DNA from: Candidatus Moraniibacteriota bacterium
GTDB lineage: Bacteria; Patescibacteriota; Minisyncoccia; Moranbacterales; UBA2206
Direction of reading: 5' to 3'
Assembly (NCBI GenBank): GCA_023261605.1
Contig: JAHFOP010000018.1
Span: forward strand, 1-15,356
Length of the DNA: 15,356 nt
Of the stretch, positions 1-6,106 are shown piece after piece. The notes beneath the pieces were generated by a model, which was not told the origin of the DNA, did not search any database, and was given only the letters and a program-made list of their open reading frames with translations. Made by a program: the position numbers and the translations under genes. The first letter of the stretch is position 1. Every line of letters begins with the position of its first letter.

Positions 1-71
1 TGGGCTACCTAATGAAAACTAACGAAAAAGCGTACAAAGCACTGATCAAAAAATTAGGATTAAAAGGCTAA
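1..71 (+). CDS. 3' end of an unidentified upstream gene (partial)
   Basis: An open frame runs from the window edge to a TAA at 69-71 and gives a 22-residue Lys-rich tail that ends in KKLGLKG. Its stop lies 10 nt before the TTG start of the next gene, the usual spacing inside an operon. Too little is visible to name a family. It could also be a chance open frame, because 22 codons without a stop is weak evidence. Confidence 0.4.
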   Translation, partial: GYLMKTNEKAYKALIKKLGLKG

Positions 72-81
72 TATCAAAAAT

Positions 82-579
82 TTGTCTATTTATAAAGAAC
101 AACGCGTCGGCGTGCTCGTCGATATTCAAAACCTGTACTACAGCGCCAAGGTGCTCTACAGCAAAAAAGTTAATTTTGGGAATGTTTTGAAAGACGCGGT
201 CGGGGACCGAAAACTCATTCGCGCCATCGCCTACGGCATTAAGACTTTGGAAGGTCAAGAGGAAAAATTTTTCGAAGCCTTGGAAAAGGTTGGTTACGAA
301 GTCAAAACTAAAGACCTGCAGATTTTCCCCGGCGGAGCCAAAAAGGGCGATTGGGACGTGGGAATCGCGGTGGACGCTATTAAAATGTCCCGCAGCCTTG
401 ATGCTATTGTGCTCATTTCCGGCGACGGCGATTACATCCCTTTGGTCAAATACATTCAATCGACTACGGGTTGCCGCGTCGAAGGCATGGCCTTTGGAGA
501 ATCGACCAGCAACAAGTTAGTCGAAGAATTGGATGATTTCGTCAATCTAAGCGAAAATAAGAAGAAATTCTTGATCTAA
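82..579 (+). CDS. NYN-domain (LabA/DUF88-type PIN-like) putative ribonuclease
   Basis: The 165-residue protein has the pattern of the NYN/LabA (DUF88, COG1432-like) branch of PIN-fold nucleases. An N-terminal strand ends in an acidic residue (VLVDIQNL, D14). A middle acidic segment reads DWDVGIAVDAI (D92, D98), and the LISGDGDY motif follows with D115 and D117. In the family these Asp residues bind metal in a single-domain cytoplasmic RNase-like fold; substrates are generally unknown. The length fits a stand-alone NYN domain. The frame is closed by a stop just upstream, and the only usual start codon near the N-terminus is TTG at 82, with no Shine-Dalgarno site. It sits 10 nt after the preceding open frame and is followed by a strong terminator, so it is the last gene of its transcript. 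Family assignment is firm; biological role is not known. Confidence 0.88.
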   Translation: MSIYKEQRVGVLVDIQNLYYSAKVLYSKKVNFGNVLKDAVGDRKLIRAIAYGIKTLEGQEEKFFEALEKVGYEVKTKDLQIFPGGAKKGDWDVGIAVDAIKMSRSLDAIVLISGDGDYIPLVKYIQSTTGCRVEGMAFGESTSNKLVEELDDFVNLSENKKKFLI

Positions 580-604
580 ACTAAAAATCTTGCCTTATTC
601 AAGC

Positions 605-631
605 CAAGCCCCACTTCGGGGCTTGCTTTTT
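605..631 (+). terminator. Rho-independent terminator after the NYN gene
   Basis: An 8-bp perfect stem (CAAGCCCC 605-612 with GGGGCTTG 618-625) closes a 5-nt loop and is followed by CTTTTTTG. It lies 25 nt after the stop codon. The right arm and T-tract overlap the -35 region of the next promoter. Confidence 0.9.
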
Positions 632-651
632 TGTCTAAAATGTGATATAAT
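623..651 (+). promoter_or_regulatory. Extended -10 promoter for the small-ORF locus
   Basis: TTGCTT (623-628), a 17-bp spacer and TATAAT (646-651), with TGA directly before the -10 box, giving a perfect extended -10. The expected transcript start is near 658, about 100 nt before the first small ORF. Confidence 0.7.
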
Positions 652-674
652 GGGGGTAGTTGAGATGTAATACG

Positions 675-742
675 GGTAAAGATTCGCTCTTTGCCAAAAA
701 AATACGCAAAATTCTCTAGGGATTTTTGTGTTTTGTTTTTTA
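675..742 (+). promoter_or_regulatory. Two-hairpin leader, possible attenuator
   Basis: Hairpin 1 pairs GGTAAAGA (675-682) with TCTTTGCC (688-695), 8 bp with one G-U pair. Hairpin 2 spans 707-728 (CAAAA... with ...TTTTG, one mismatch) and runs into a T-rich tract at 729-742 that ends just before the Shine-Dalgarno site at 744. The arrangement resembles a leader that can stop transcription before the ORF. I recognise no known riboswitch consensus in it. Confidence 0.4.
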
Positions 743-743
743 A

Positions 744-752
744 AGAGGAGGT
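744..752 (+). promoter_or_regulatory. Strong Shine-Dalgarno site of the 59-aa ORF
   Basis: AGAGGAGGT ends 5 nt before the ATG at 758. Most genes in this window lack such a site, so it both fixes the start and marks the ORF as unusual here. Confidence 0.75.
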
Positions 753-757
753 ATTCT

Positions 758-937
758 ATGAATAATGTTATTATAGATTATACCAAGGCAATCGGGATAG
801 ATGTAGCCAGAGAAATTTATCTTAATTCCCCATTCCCTGTTGCAGGGGGCTATATCGGGAAAAAAGAATTTTTCCAAAACTGCATAAAAAATTCCGTTTC
901 ACCTGCACCTAAAAAAGGAAGCAAATCAACACATTAA
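758..937 (+). CDS. Small hypothetical protein, 59 aa
   Basis: The ORF starts at ATG 758, directly after a near-perfect Shine-Dalgarno site, and ends with TAA at 935-937. The frame could extend to a TTG/GTG-type start at 728, but the Shine-Dalgarno spacing supports 758. The product has a mixed N-terminal half (VIIDYTKAIGIDVAREIYL) and a basic C-terminal tail (PAPKKGSKSTH). There is no signal peptide or membrane segment. I do not recognise a family. The upstream extended -10 promoter and structured leader indicate that it is transcribed as its own unit. A second Shine-Dalgarno/ATG follows 16 nt after its stop. A role as a small regulator or stress peptide would be a guess. Reality as a gene rests on the promoter and ribosome site, not on homology. 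Confidence 0.55.
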   Translation: MNNVIIDYTKAIGIDVAREIYLNSPFPVAGGYIGKKEFFQNCIKNSVSPAPKKGSKSTH

Positions 938-940
938 CCC

Positions 941-949
941 AGAGGAGGA
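941..949 (+). promoter_or_regulatory. Second strong Shine-Dalgarno site
   Basis: AGAGGAGGA lies 4 nt before ATG 954 and nearly repeats the site at 744-752. Two such sites in tandem are notable in a window where most genes have none. Confidence 0.6.
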
Positions 950-953
950 TTCC

Positions 954-1097
954 ATGCGTATTTTACTAAAAAAACCCACGTGGTGCCGTTGGCCAATACT
1001 TGAGCGATCTTATCACTCAAGCATTCCCAACGGTTTTATTTTGGAAAAATACCCCGTCATTCTGAGGAAGACACTAGCCAAACAGTCGTCATCCTGA
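954..1097 (+). CDS. Possible 47-aa ORF overlapping a hairpin and a repeat
   Basis: From ATG 954 a frame of 47 codons ends with TGA at 1095-1097; the product begins MRILLKKPTWCRWPIL. The only support is the excellent ribosome site. The coding sequence contains a terminator-like hairpin (986-1042), and its last third lies in an interspersed repeat (from 1056), so the 3' part is probably not original coding sequence. It may be a leader peptide, a gene truncated by repeat insertion, or the remains of a longer gene. No family is recognisable. Confidence 0.3.
   Translation: MRILLKKPTWCRWPILERSYHSSIPNGFILEKYPVILRKTLAKQSSS
986..1042 (+). terminator. Long hairpin with T-rich tail inside the small-ORF locus
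   Basis: CCGTTGG (986-992) pairs with CCAACGG (1027-1033), and inside it an AATACTTGAG-type arm pairs with CTCAAGCATT with one mismatch. TTTTATTTT follows at 1034-1042. This is a plausible terminator for the small-ORF transcript, 50-100 nt after the first ORF's stop. Confidence 0.6.
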
Positions 1098-1217
1098 GGA
1101 CGGCGCTAGTCGGACGAATGATCTGCCTAAAATTACCACGAGTTTTAAGATTTATAGTAAAGCCATTAGATATGCTTAGAAGATCCTTCATTACGCTTCG
1201 CTTCATTCAGGATGACG
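1056..1217. repeat. Interspersed inverted-repeat element (REP/MITE-like)
   Basis: Two degenerate direct copies of a 23-nt unit occur at 1056-1078 (GTCATTCTGAGGAAGACACTAG...) and 1088-1110 (GTCATCCTGAGGACGGCGCTAG...). An opposite arm at 1181-1217 ends in TCAGGATGACG. GTCATCCTGA (1088-1097) and TCAGGATGAC (1207-1216) are perfect inverse copies. AGATCC/GAATGATCT-type inner arms and a GCTTCGCTTC stretch match a kind of short palindromic repeat that is widespread between genes in many bacterial genomes. No coding capacity is seen. Confidence 0.6.
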
Positions 1218-1225
1218 AAATGAAA

Positions 1226-1254
1226 TTGACATAACTATAGAAATACGCTAGAAT
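1226..1254 (+). promoter_or_regulatory. Promoter of pnp
   Basis: TTGACA (1226-1231), a spacer of exactly 17 bp and TAGAAT (1249-1254) match the sigma-70 consensus at 11 of 12 positions. The predicted start near 1261 gives pnp a leader of about 145 nt. The promoter lies just outside the inverted-repeat element. Confidence 0.75.
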
Positions 1255-1316
1255 TCAGCCACTAAACAAGTAATTTAAAATTGCGTAACTGGCCAAATAA
1301 GAAGCATAGCAAAGCC

Positions 1317-1382
1317 ACAATTCAGCATTTAAGCTTTTAAGTTTTGAATTGTAGTTTTGACTTTTGACTTTTGACTTTTGAC
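1317..1382 (+). repeat. pnp leader: inverted repeat plus four tandem TTTTGAC units
   Basis: ACAATTCA (1317-1324) and TGAATTGT (1345-1352) can form an 8-bp stem. It is followed at 1355-1382 by four exact head-to-tail copies of TTTTGAC. In RNA this gives a hairpin and a U-rich tandem array 24 nt before the pnp start codon. Confidence 0.8.
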
Positions 1383-1405
1383 TTTTTTGCGCAAGCAAAT
1401 AAGCT

Positions 1406-3511
1406 ATGGAATCTAAAAAGTGGTCTCTCCAGATTGGAGGACGCATCTTGGAAGTGGAAACTGGGCTTTTGGCCGCTCAGGCCAATGGCGCAGTGACTGT
1501 GCGTTACGGCGACACTGTTGTTTTAGCCACCGCCGTTATGAGCAAAGGCGCTTCGCGAGTGAGCGGATATTTCCCGCTTATGGTGGATTTTGAAGAAAGA
1601 TATTATGCCGCCGGAAAAATCAAGGGCTCTCGCTTCATTAAACGCGAAGGTCGACCATCTGACGACGCCATTCTCTCCGGTCGCGCCGTAGATCGCACTA
1701 TTCGTCCACTTTTTGATCACCGCATGCGAAATGATGTGCAAGTTATTCTCACCGTTCTCTCTTATGATGGAGAAAATGATCCGGATATTCTTTCCATCAT
1801 TGCCGCTTCAACCGCTCTTTCTATTTCTAACATTCCTTGGAATGGACCGGTGGCAGCTGTTCGCGTCGGACGCATCAAAGGAGATTTGATCATCAATCCG
1901 GTTACCAGTGAATTAGCTGAGGGTGATTTGGATTTGGTGCTTTCCGGATCGCAAGAGAAAATCAACATGATAGAATGCGGTTCTAAAGAAGTTTCCGAGG
2001 AAGACATGATCAAAGCTTTCACTTTCGGACAAGAAGCTATCAAAAAAATTGCCAGTTTTATCAGTGGGATCCAAAAAGAGATTGGCAAAGAAAAAATGAC
2101 GCCCACCTTAGTCGCTGGATCAGTAGAATTTGAAGCTAAAATCAAAGAAATTATGCTGGCCGAAGGTTTGGCGGAAGCACTTTATGACAAAGACAAACAA
2201 GTTATTGAAGAAAAGACTGCCGCAATTCTCGAGAAAGTTAATGAATACACCAAGACTACTTTCCCCGAAGAATTTGATAAGCTCAAAGAGGTGGCCAGTC
2301 TTGTTTTTGAAGAAGTGTCTGATGAAATCGTGCACACTAACGTTTTGGAAAAAGAACAAAGACCGGATGGCAGAAAACTCAACGAAATCCGCCATATCGA
2401 TTGTCGCGTCGGCATCCTGCCTCGCACTCATGGCACCGGACTTTTCACTCGCGGAGAAACTCAAGCCTTGACTGTCACGACACTTGGTTCTCCTGGAGAT
2501 GAGCAAGTTATCGACACAATGGAAGTGGATATGAAAAAAAGATATATCCATTTGTACAATTTCCCGCCCTATTCTGTCGGAGAAGTGCGCCCAATGAGAG
2601 GCCCGGGACGACGCGAAGTGGGTCATGGTGCTTTGGCCGAAAAAGCCTTGCTGCCAGTCTTGCCTCCTAAAGAAGAATTCCCCTACACCATCCTTCTCGT
2701 TAGTGAAGTTTTGGCTTCTAATGGATCTTCTTCGATGGCTTCCACTTGCGGATCGACTCTTTCACTCATGGATGCCGGCGTGCCGATTATCCGTCCTGTT
2801 TCTGGTATCGCAATGGGAATTATCGTTGGAAAAGATGAAAAATTCAAAGTTTTGACCGACATTCAAGGACTGGAGGATCATTATGGCGATATGGATTTCA
2901 AAGTCGCCGGCACAGACCAAGGCATCACGGCTTTGCAAATGGATGTTAAAGTTGAGGGTGTTACCATCGAGATGCTTTCTGCCGTCTTGGCGCAATCGCA
3001 TGACAACCGCTTGGAAATCCTTGGCCACATCACTTCAGCCATTCCAACTCCAAGAGCTGAAATGAGTCAATATGCGCCACGTATCATTGTGATGCATATC
3101 AATCCTGAAAAAATCAGAAATGTCATTGGAACGGGCGGCAAGATCATTAATGAAATTATCGATGAAACCGGTGTGCAAATCGACATCGAAGACGATGGTT
3201 CAATTTTCATCACTTCTGTTGACAAGGCTTCCGCTCAAAAAGCGCAAGAATGGATTGACAATCTGACGCGGGAAGTCAAAGCGGGCGAAATTTTCAATGC
3301 ACGCGTCACCAAAATTATGGCCTTTGGCGCTTTTGCTGAAATTCTTCCCGGACAAGAAGGCCTCATTCACATTTCCGAAATTGCTGAGCGTCGTATTGAA
3401 AAAGTGGAAGATGTTCTCCACATCGGAGATATCGTGCCAGTCAAAGTGAAAGAGATTGACTCGCAAGGCCGCATCAATCTATCTGCCAAAGCGGCTGCCA
3501 AAGGAGACTAG
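1406..3511 (+). CDS. pnp: Polynucleotide phosphorylase
   Basis: This 701-residue protein is a full-length PNPase, the phosphate-dependent 3'-5' exoribonuclease of the RNA degradation machinery, normally a homotrimer. An N-terminal RNase PH-like domain is followed by the helical linker domain and a second RNase PH-like core holding the catalytic segment GLEDHYGDMDFKVAGT. There D491, D497 and K499 line up with the family's active-site Asp, Asp and Lys. A KH domain with the GTGGK loop (575-579) and an S1 RNA-binding domain (about 627-697, FGAFAEILPGQEGLIHIS) complete the usual order. ATG 1406 gives the normal PNPase N-terminus, and there is no Shine-Dalgarno site. It has its own consensus promoter, a repeat-bearing leader and a terminator, so it is probably monocistronic. 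In other bacteria pnp is autoregulated through its leader; whether that applies here is inference. Confidence 0.98.
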   Translation: MESKKWSLQIGGRILEVETGLLAAQANGAVTVRYGDTVVLATAVMSKGASRVSGYFPLMVDFEERYYAAGKIKGSRFIKREGRPSDDAILSGRAVDRTIRPLFDHRMRNDVQVILTVLSYDGENDPDILSIIAASTALSISNIPWNGPVAAVRVGRIKGDLIINPVTSELAEGDLDLVLSGSQEKINMIECGSKEVSEEDMIKAFTFGQEAIKKIASFISGIQKEIGKEKMTPTLVAGSVEFEAKIKEIMLAEGLAEALYDKDKQVIEEKTAAILEKVNEYTKTTFPEEFDKLKEVASLVFEEVSDEIVHTNVLEKEQRPDGRKLNEIRHIDCRVGILPRTHGTGLFTRGETQALTVTTLGSPGDEQVIDTMEVDMKKRYIHLYNFPPYSVGEVRPMRGPGRREVGHGALAEKALLPVLPPKEEFPYTILLVSEVLASNGSSSMASTCGSTLSLMDAGVPIIRPVSGIAMGIIVGKDEKFKVLTDIQGLEDHYGDMDFKVAGTDQGITALQMDVKVEGVTIEMLSAVLAQSHDNRLEILGHITSAIPTPRAEMSQYAPRIIVMHINPEKIRNVIGTGGKIINEIIDETGVQIDIEDDGSIFITSVDKASAQKAQEWIDNLTREVKAGEIFNARVTKIMAFGAFAEILPGQEGLIHISEIAERRIEKVEDVLHIGDIVPVKVKEIDSQGRINLSAKAAAKGD

Positions 3512-3550
3512 CCTTTCCATTGTAGCCAAAATTTTATTTTTGTTGTAGAA

Positions 3551-3587
3551 TAGAAGCATCATTCAAGGATGCTTCTATTTTTTATTT
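3551..3587 (+). terminator. Rho-independent terminator of pnp
   Basis: A 10-bp perfect stem (TAGAAGCATC 3551-3560 with GATGCTTCTA 3568-3577) closes a 7-nt loop and is followed by TTTTTTATTT. It lies 40 nt after the pnp stop. Confidence 0.9.
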
Positions 3588-3636
3588 TACATAAAATTAT
3601 CTAAAAAAAAATTAATATACTATAAAAATAAAAAAA

Positions 3637-4671
3637 ATGTTTGAAAGTAAAAATAGCACTGATTCATCTGCTGAAAAAAGCGCGGTGGCGGAAAATACTC
3701 TAACGGAAAATCAAAAAAATATCGCTGCAATTGCGCAAATTACGACGCACACTATGCAAAAAGATTTGACCGAAATCGCTTTTGATGGAGAAAAGGAAAC
3801 TCCAAAAATACCAGCTGCACCCCTCGATACTACTGAAAAAACAACGACTACAACAATCAATCCCTTCCTTCAACCAAAAGAGCAAGAAGTCTCCATGACA
3901 ATGGAAAAAACAACATCTTTTAAAAAAGTAATCATTAGCCTAGTGAGTGTTTTTATTGTTATCGCCCTGCTAGGTGGGGGCTATTATTTTTGGGTGACAC
4001 GCATAAAGAATTCTTCTATCCCTGATCAACCAGTTGAAACTCCGCCGACTGACGAACCCACACAAACGCCAGCGGCGACCACGACTTTACCGGCTTTTTC
4101 CGAAAAACAAGCCAACTATCTCAGCTTGGATATTCAAAATTCGGATGCCGCCGGCCTAAAGAAAACCTTGGAAAGTTATGCTGGAAAAGTTTCTCAAATG
4201 GCACCTTCGGGACCCATCGAATTCATCCTGACTGACACAACTAACAACCCCGTGCCTTTTTCAGTTTTTTCGCAAAAGATTGGCATAGCTTTTTCTCCAA
4301 AAATTCTTTCTCAATTAAATGAAACTTTCAGCTTTTATATCTACCTTGACAATGCTCAGCCACGCTTTGGACTTGCTTTGATGGGTAAAGATGAGACCCT
4401 ACTTAAAAAAGCTTTGTCCACCGAAGAGAACAGCCTCTCTCAAGCCCTCAGCCCTCTTTTTCCTTCATCCATCGCCGCAGGAAATGACCCCACCTTCAAG
4501 GCATCCCTTTATAACACAGCCACTATCCGCTATAACAACTTCCTTTCCCCTGACAACTATTCCATCGACTACACTCTGCTACAAGGACATTTGATCATTG
4601 GCACAAGCAAAATGACAACTCGCGCCATTATAGACAGCCTCTCCGCACCAACTTCTACTGGCCTTAAATAG
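3637..4671 (+). CDS. Single-pass membrane protein of unknown function, 344 aa
   Basis: The protein has three parts. Residues 1-96 form a charged, Thr- and Gln-rich cytoplasmic segment. One transmembrane helix follows at about 98-121 (VIISLVSVFIVIALLGGGYYFWV) with TRIKN just after it. A Pro/Thr-rich linker (about 128-155, PVETPPTDEPTQTP) leads to an outer domain of about 190 residues with alternating strand-like segments such as FYIYLD, FGLALMG and HLIIGTSK. Topology is probably N-inside. I do not recognise a family for the outer domain. ATG 3637 follows a poly-A run with no Shine-Dalgarno site; a TATACT at 3616-3621 could serve as -10 and would give a very short leader. The pnp terminator separates it from upstream genes. 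A structural, wall-sensing or anti-sigma-like role is possible but unsupported. Confidence 0.8.
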   Translation: MFESKNSTDSSAEKSAVAENTLTENQKNIAAIAQITTHTMQKDLTEIAFDGEKETPKIPAAPLDTTEKTTTTTINPFLQPKEQEVSMTMEKTTSFKKVIISLVSVFIVIALLGGGYYFWVTRIKNSSIPDQPVETPPTDEPTQTPAATTTLPAFSEKQANYLSLDIQNSDAAGLKKTLESYAGKVSQMAPSGPIEFILTDTTNNPVPFSVFSQKIGIAFSPKILSQLNETFSFYIYLDNAQPRFGLALMGKDETLLKKALSTEENSLSQALSPLFPSSIAAGNDPTFKASLYNTATIRYNNFLSPDNYSIDYTLLQGHLIIGTSKMTTRAIIDSLSAPTSTGLK

Positions 4672-4867
4672 ACAACATTGCCATCATTTTCAAGATATTA
4701 TTGGTTAAGCTGTGGATAACTTGTAGAAAAGATTGTTCAACTGCCTCTTTTTTGAAAAAGAAATTTACTTTTTATTTTTCTTTTAAAAAAAGATTTGTTA
4801 TATTGTTACACCACAGCAGATAAAAACAGCTTTTTGCCAACAAAAAACCCCCTTGCGAAGATAATCA
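4672..4867. other. AT-rich intergenic stretch with one DnaA-box-like 9-mer
   Basis: No gene is visible in this stretch. It contains TGTGGATAA (4711-4719), the exact complement of the DnaA box TTATCCACA, followed by long A/T runs (about 4745-4800). With only one box, and no dnaA, dnaN or GC-skew information in view, an origin cannot be claimed. Confidence 0.5.
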
Positions 4868-4896
4868 TTGACTTTTGCTGTTTTTCTTGCTATAAT
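4868..4896 (+). promoter_or_regulatory. Very strong promoter in a gene-free region
   Basis: TTGACT (4868-4873), 17 bp and TATAAT (4891-4896), with TGC just before the -10 box (extended -10). This is the closest match to consensus in the window. The expected start is near 4903. No protein gene follows for about 700 nt. Confidence 0.8.
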
Positions 4897-4934
4897 GAAA
4901 TTACAAGAACATTAAAAACTCTCTACAACGGTCG

Positions 4935-4989
4935 GTAGAATAAGTTTCAATCGCAATTTCCCCCTATTTGCGATTGAAACTTATTCTAC
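4935..4989 (+). repeat. 22-bp perfect inverted repeat
   Basis: Arms 4935-4956 and 4968-4989 are exact inverse complements around an 11-nt pyrimidine-rich loop (4957-4967). A G-T and a C-G pair extend the stem by two more pairs. The hairpin begins about 30 nt after the predicted transcript start. Confidence 0.9.
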
Positions 4990-5479
4990 TGTCCAAGTGT
5001 CATTGCCAACGTGCAATGGCCGCTCCAAGATTTCTGACCTTGGAGACCCAAAACAAAAACAAAAATTGATGTGTCCACTTAGAAGCATAAACAAAATTGT
5101 GATTCCAAGAGGACACATCAAAAAAAACTTTTTTAAACAAAAATAAAAAATAAAAAAGTAGTTCTTTATAAATCCAAAGGCTATATGCCAGAGGATAGTA
5201 GAAGAAACGATACTCAATAAAAGTCAGGAGAGTATCAAACACAAAGTCGTACATAAAATACACTGGATCTATAATTACCGAAATAAGTATATCCGATAGA
5301 GAAAATAATCTTGAAAAATTGTTTTTTCCATCGGATATACCTAACCGCTCTCACCCGGGCTAGGTCATTTCCGACCACAGTGTTAGTATGACAAAACGCT
5401 GTGGACGCTCCACTTAATATTTTTTTTATTCGAGTGACCGAGCGTCCATGGTTTCCATTCTTAGATTCATTCAATAAAG

Positions 5480-5498
5480 AGCCGTGAGGCTGTTTTTT
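5480..5498 (+). terminator. Weak terminator at the end of the candidate RNA
   Basis: AGCC-GTGA-GGCT (5480-5491) forms a 4-bp GC-rich stem and is followed by GTTTTTTT. The stem is short, but the T-run is good. The same AGCCGTGAG can alternatively pair with CTCAC-(CCG)-GGCT near 5350-5361. Confidence 0.4.
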
Positions 5499-5572
5499 TG
5501 TCTCTACAAAGTATGTATTTATACGAATGTACGAATACTTTTTCTTTTTTACACTTACTTAGCTTAATATAT

Positions 5573-5601
5573 TTATAGTTATTCTATATTTAAGTTATAA
5601 T
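5573..5601 (+). promoter_or_regulatory. Promoter of yraN, predicting a leaderless mRNA
   Basis: TTATAG (5573-5578), 17 bp and TATAAT (5596-5601). The -10 box ends 6 nt before the ATG at 5608, so transcription should begin at or within a base or two of the start codon. Confidence 0.6.
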
Positions 5602-5607
5602 GGATAC

Positions 5608-5988
5608 ATGACTATTACAACAAAACGGAATTTTGGCGATCTGGGTGAAAAATTGGCAGCCAAATACCTCAAGAATAAGGGCTATGTTATTCTTGACTTA
5701 AATTTTCAAAACAACTTCGGGCGAAGACTGGGAGAGATTGATATTATCGCGCGTGACGGGGAAGAATTGATTTTTGTTGAAGTGAAAACCAGAGAAATAA
5801 ACAAATACGCCGACACTCTACCGGAAGAAAACATCACTCATCTGAAACTCATGCGCCTGGCCAAAATCGCTGATGCCTATATCCGTCTCAAAAAACTGGA
5901 CCATCTGGATTATCGCTTTGATGCCATCTCAGTTTGGCTTGATTCCAAGTCAAAAGAAGCCAAAATTAAACACATCCGAAGTTTATAG
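5608..5988 (+). CDS. yraN: YraN family (UPF0102) endonuclease-fold protein
   Basis: The 126-residue protein shows the UPF0102/YraN hallmark. An N-terminal GDLGEKLAAKYLKNKGY helix is followed by the GEIDIIARDGEELIFVEVKTRE block, whose Glu, Asp and E-x-K residues form a restriction-endonuclease-like active site in related folds. The length is normal. Its cellular function is not settled in any organism; it is often found beside DNA-processing or ribosome genes. ATG 5608 has no Shine-Dalgarno site, and the promoter is so close that the mRNA is probably leaderless. It is the first gene of the plus-strand run, 118 nt before the dksA/traR-type gene. Assignment to the family is secure; whether it cuts DNA is inferred from the fold. 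Confidence 0.93.
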   Translation: MTITTKRNFGDLGEKLAAKYLKNKGYVILDLNFQNNFGRRLGEIDIIARDGEELIFVEVKTREINKYADTLPEENITHLKLMRLAKIADAYIRLKKLDHLDYRFDAISVWLDSKSKEAKIKHIRSL

Positions 5989-6025
5989 ATATTCTCATGG
6001 ACAATGTATGGTTTTTCTGCTAAAG

Positions 6026-6053
6026 TTGTAGTATAGACTAGAACAATTATAAA
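6026..6053 (+). promoter_or_regulatory. Possible promoter before the dksA/traR-type gene
   Basis: TTGTAG (6026-6031), 16 bp and TATAAA (6048-6053) lie about 55 nt before the start codon. Between them and the gene, AAGCC (6062-6066) and GGCTT (6094-6098), each flanked by A/T runs that can also pair, form a hairpin in the presumed leader. Match to consensus is moderate. Confidence 0.35.
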
Positions 6054-6106
6054 AAATTACCAAGCCTTAAAAATGATACTTCTATGGTTTTTGGGCTTTT
6101 AAAAAA

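Larger units (their letters stand above)
4903..5500 (+). ncRNA. Candidate structured non-coding RNA, about 600 nt
   Basis: From the start predicted by the promoter, the plus strand carries a row of strong hairpins. They are a 22-bp perfect stem (4935-4956 with 4968-4989), a 6-bp stem 5001-5018, a 7-bp stem 5023-5045, an 11-bp stem 5066-5076/5111-5121, a 7-bp stem 5209-5215/5230-5236, an 11-bp stem 5287-5297/5330-5340, a 10-bp stem 5375-5384/5395-5404 with one G-U, and an 8-bp stem 5403-5410/5440-5447 that shares two bases with the one before it. The last can be extended inward by CACT/AGTG. A short GC stem with a T7 run ends the row near 5498. Open frames in the region are short, lack ribosome sites and look random. 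I found no motif of RNase P RNA, tmRNA, SRP RNA or 6S RNA. The boundaries are inferred. Hairpins are also palindromes on the minus strand, but only the plus strand has the promoter and end signal. Confidence 0.4.

Noticed and set aside
1255..1446. Minus-strand 63-codon open frame before pnp.
   Set aside because: Its KSQKSKVKSQN sequence is just the translation of the TTTTGAC array, and it overlaps the pnp start; it is a repeat by-product.
2120..2626. Long minus-strand open frame inside pnp (168 codons), and similar antisense frames in other genes.
   Set aside because: They are antisense shadows of strongly conserved coding regions, without their own start signals.
4711..4860. Chromosomal replication origin.
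   Set aside because: Only one DnaA box is present, with no cluster and no dnaA or dnaN nearby; AT-richness alone is not enough.
4944..4980. A 37-bp segment GTTTCAATC...GATTGAAAC looks like a CRISPR repeat.
   Set aside because: It occurs once; there are no further copies, spacers or cas genes. The palindrome continues beyond the presumed repeat on both sides, as in an ordinary hairpin.
5341..5450. RNase P RNA or tmRNA in the structured region (CCCGGGC and several stems).
   Set aside because: The conserved RNase P GAGGAAAGTCC and ACAGAAA blocks and a tRNA-like end for tmRNA are missing on both strands.
4981..5474. Minus-strand open frames of 78-87 codons in the gene-free region.
   Set aside because: They overlap one another in different frames, have no ribosome sites, no recognisable domains and Phe/Lys-rich random composition, and they run through the hairpins.
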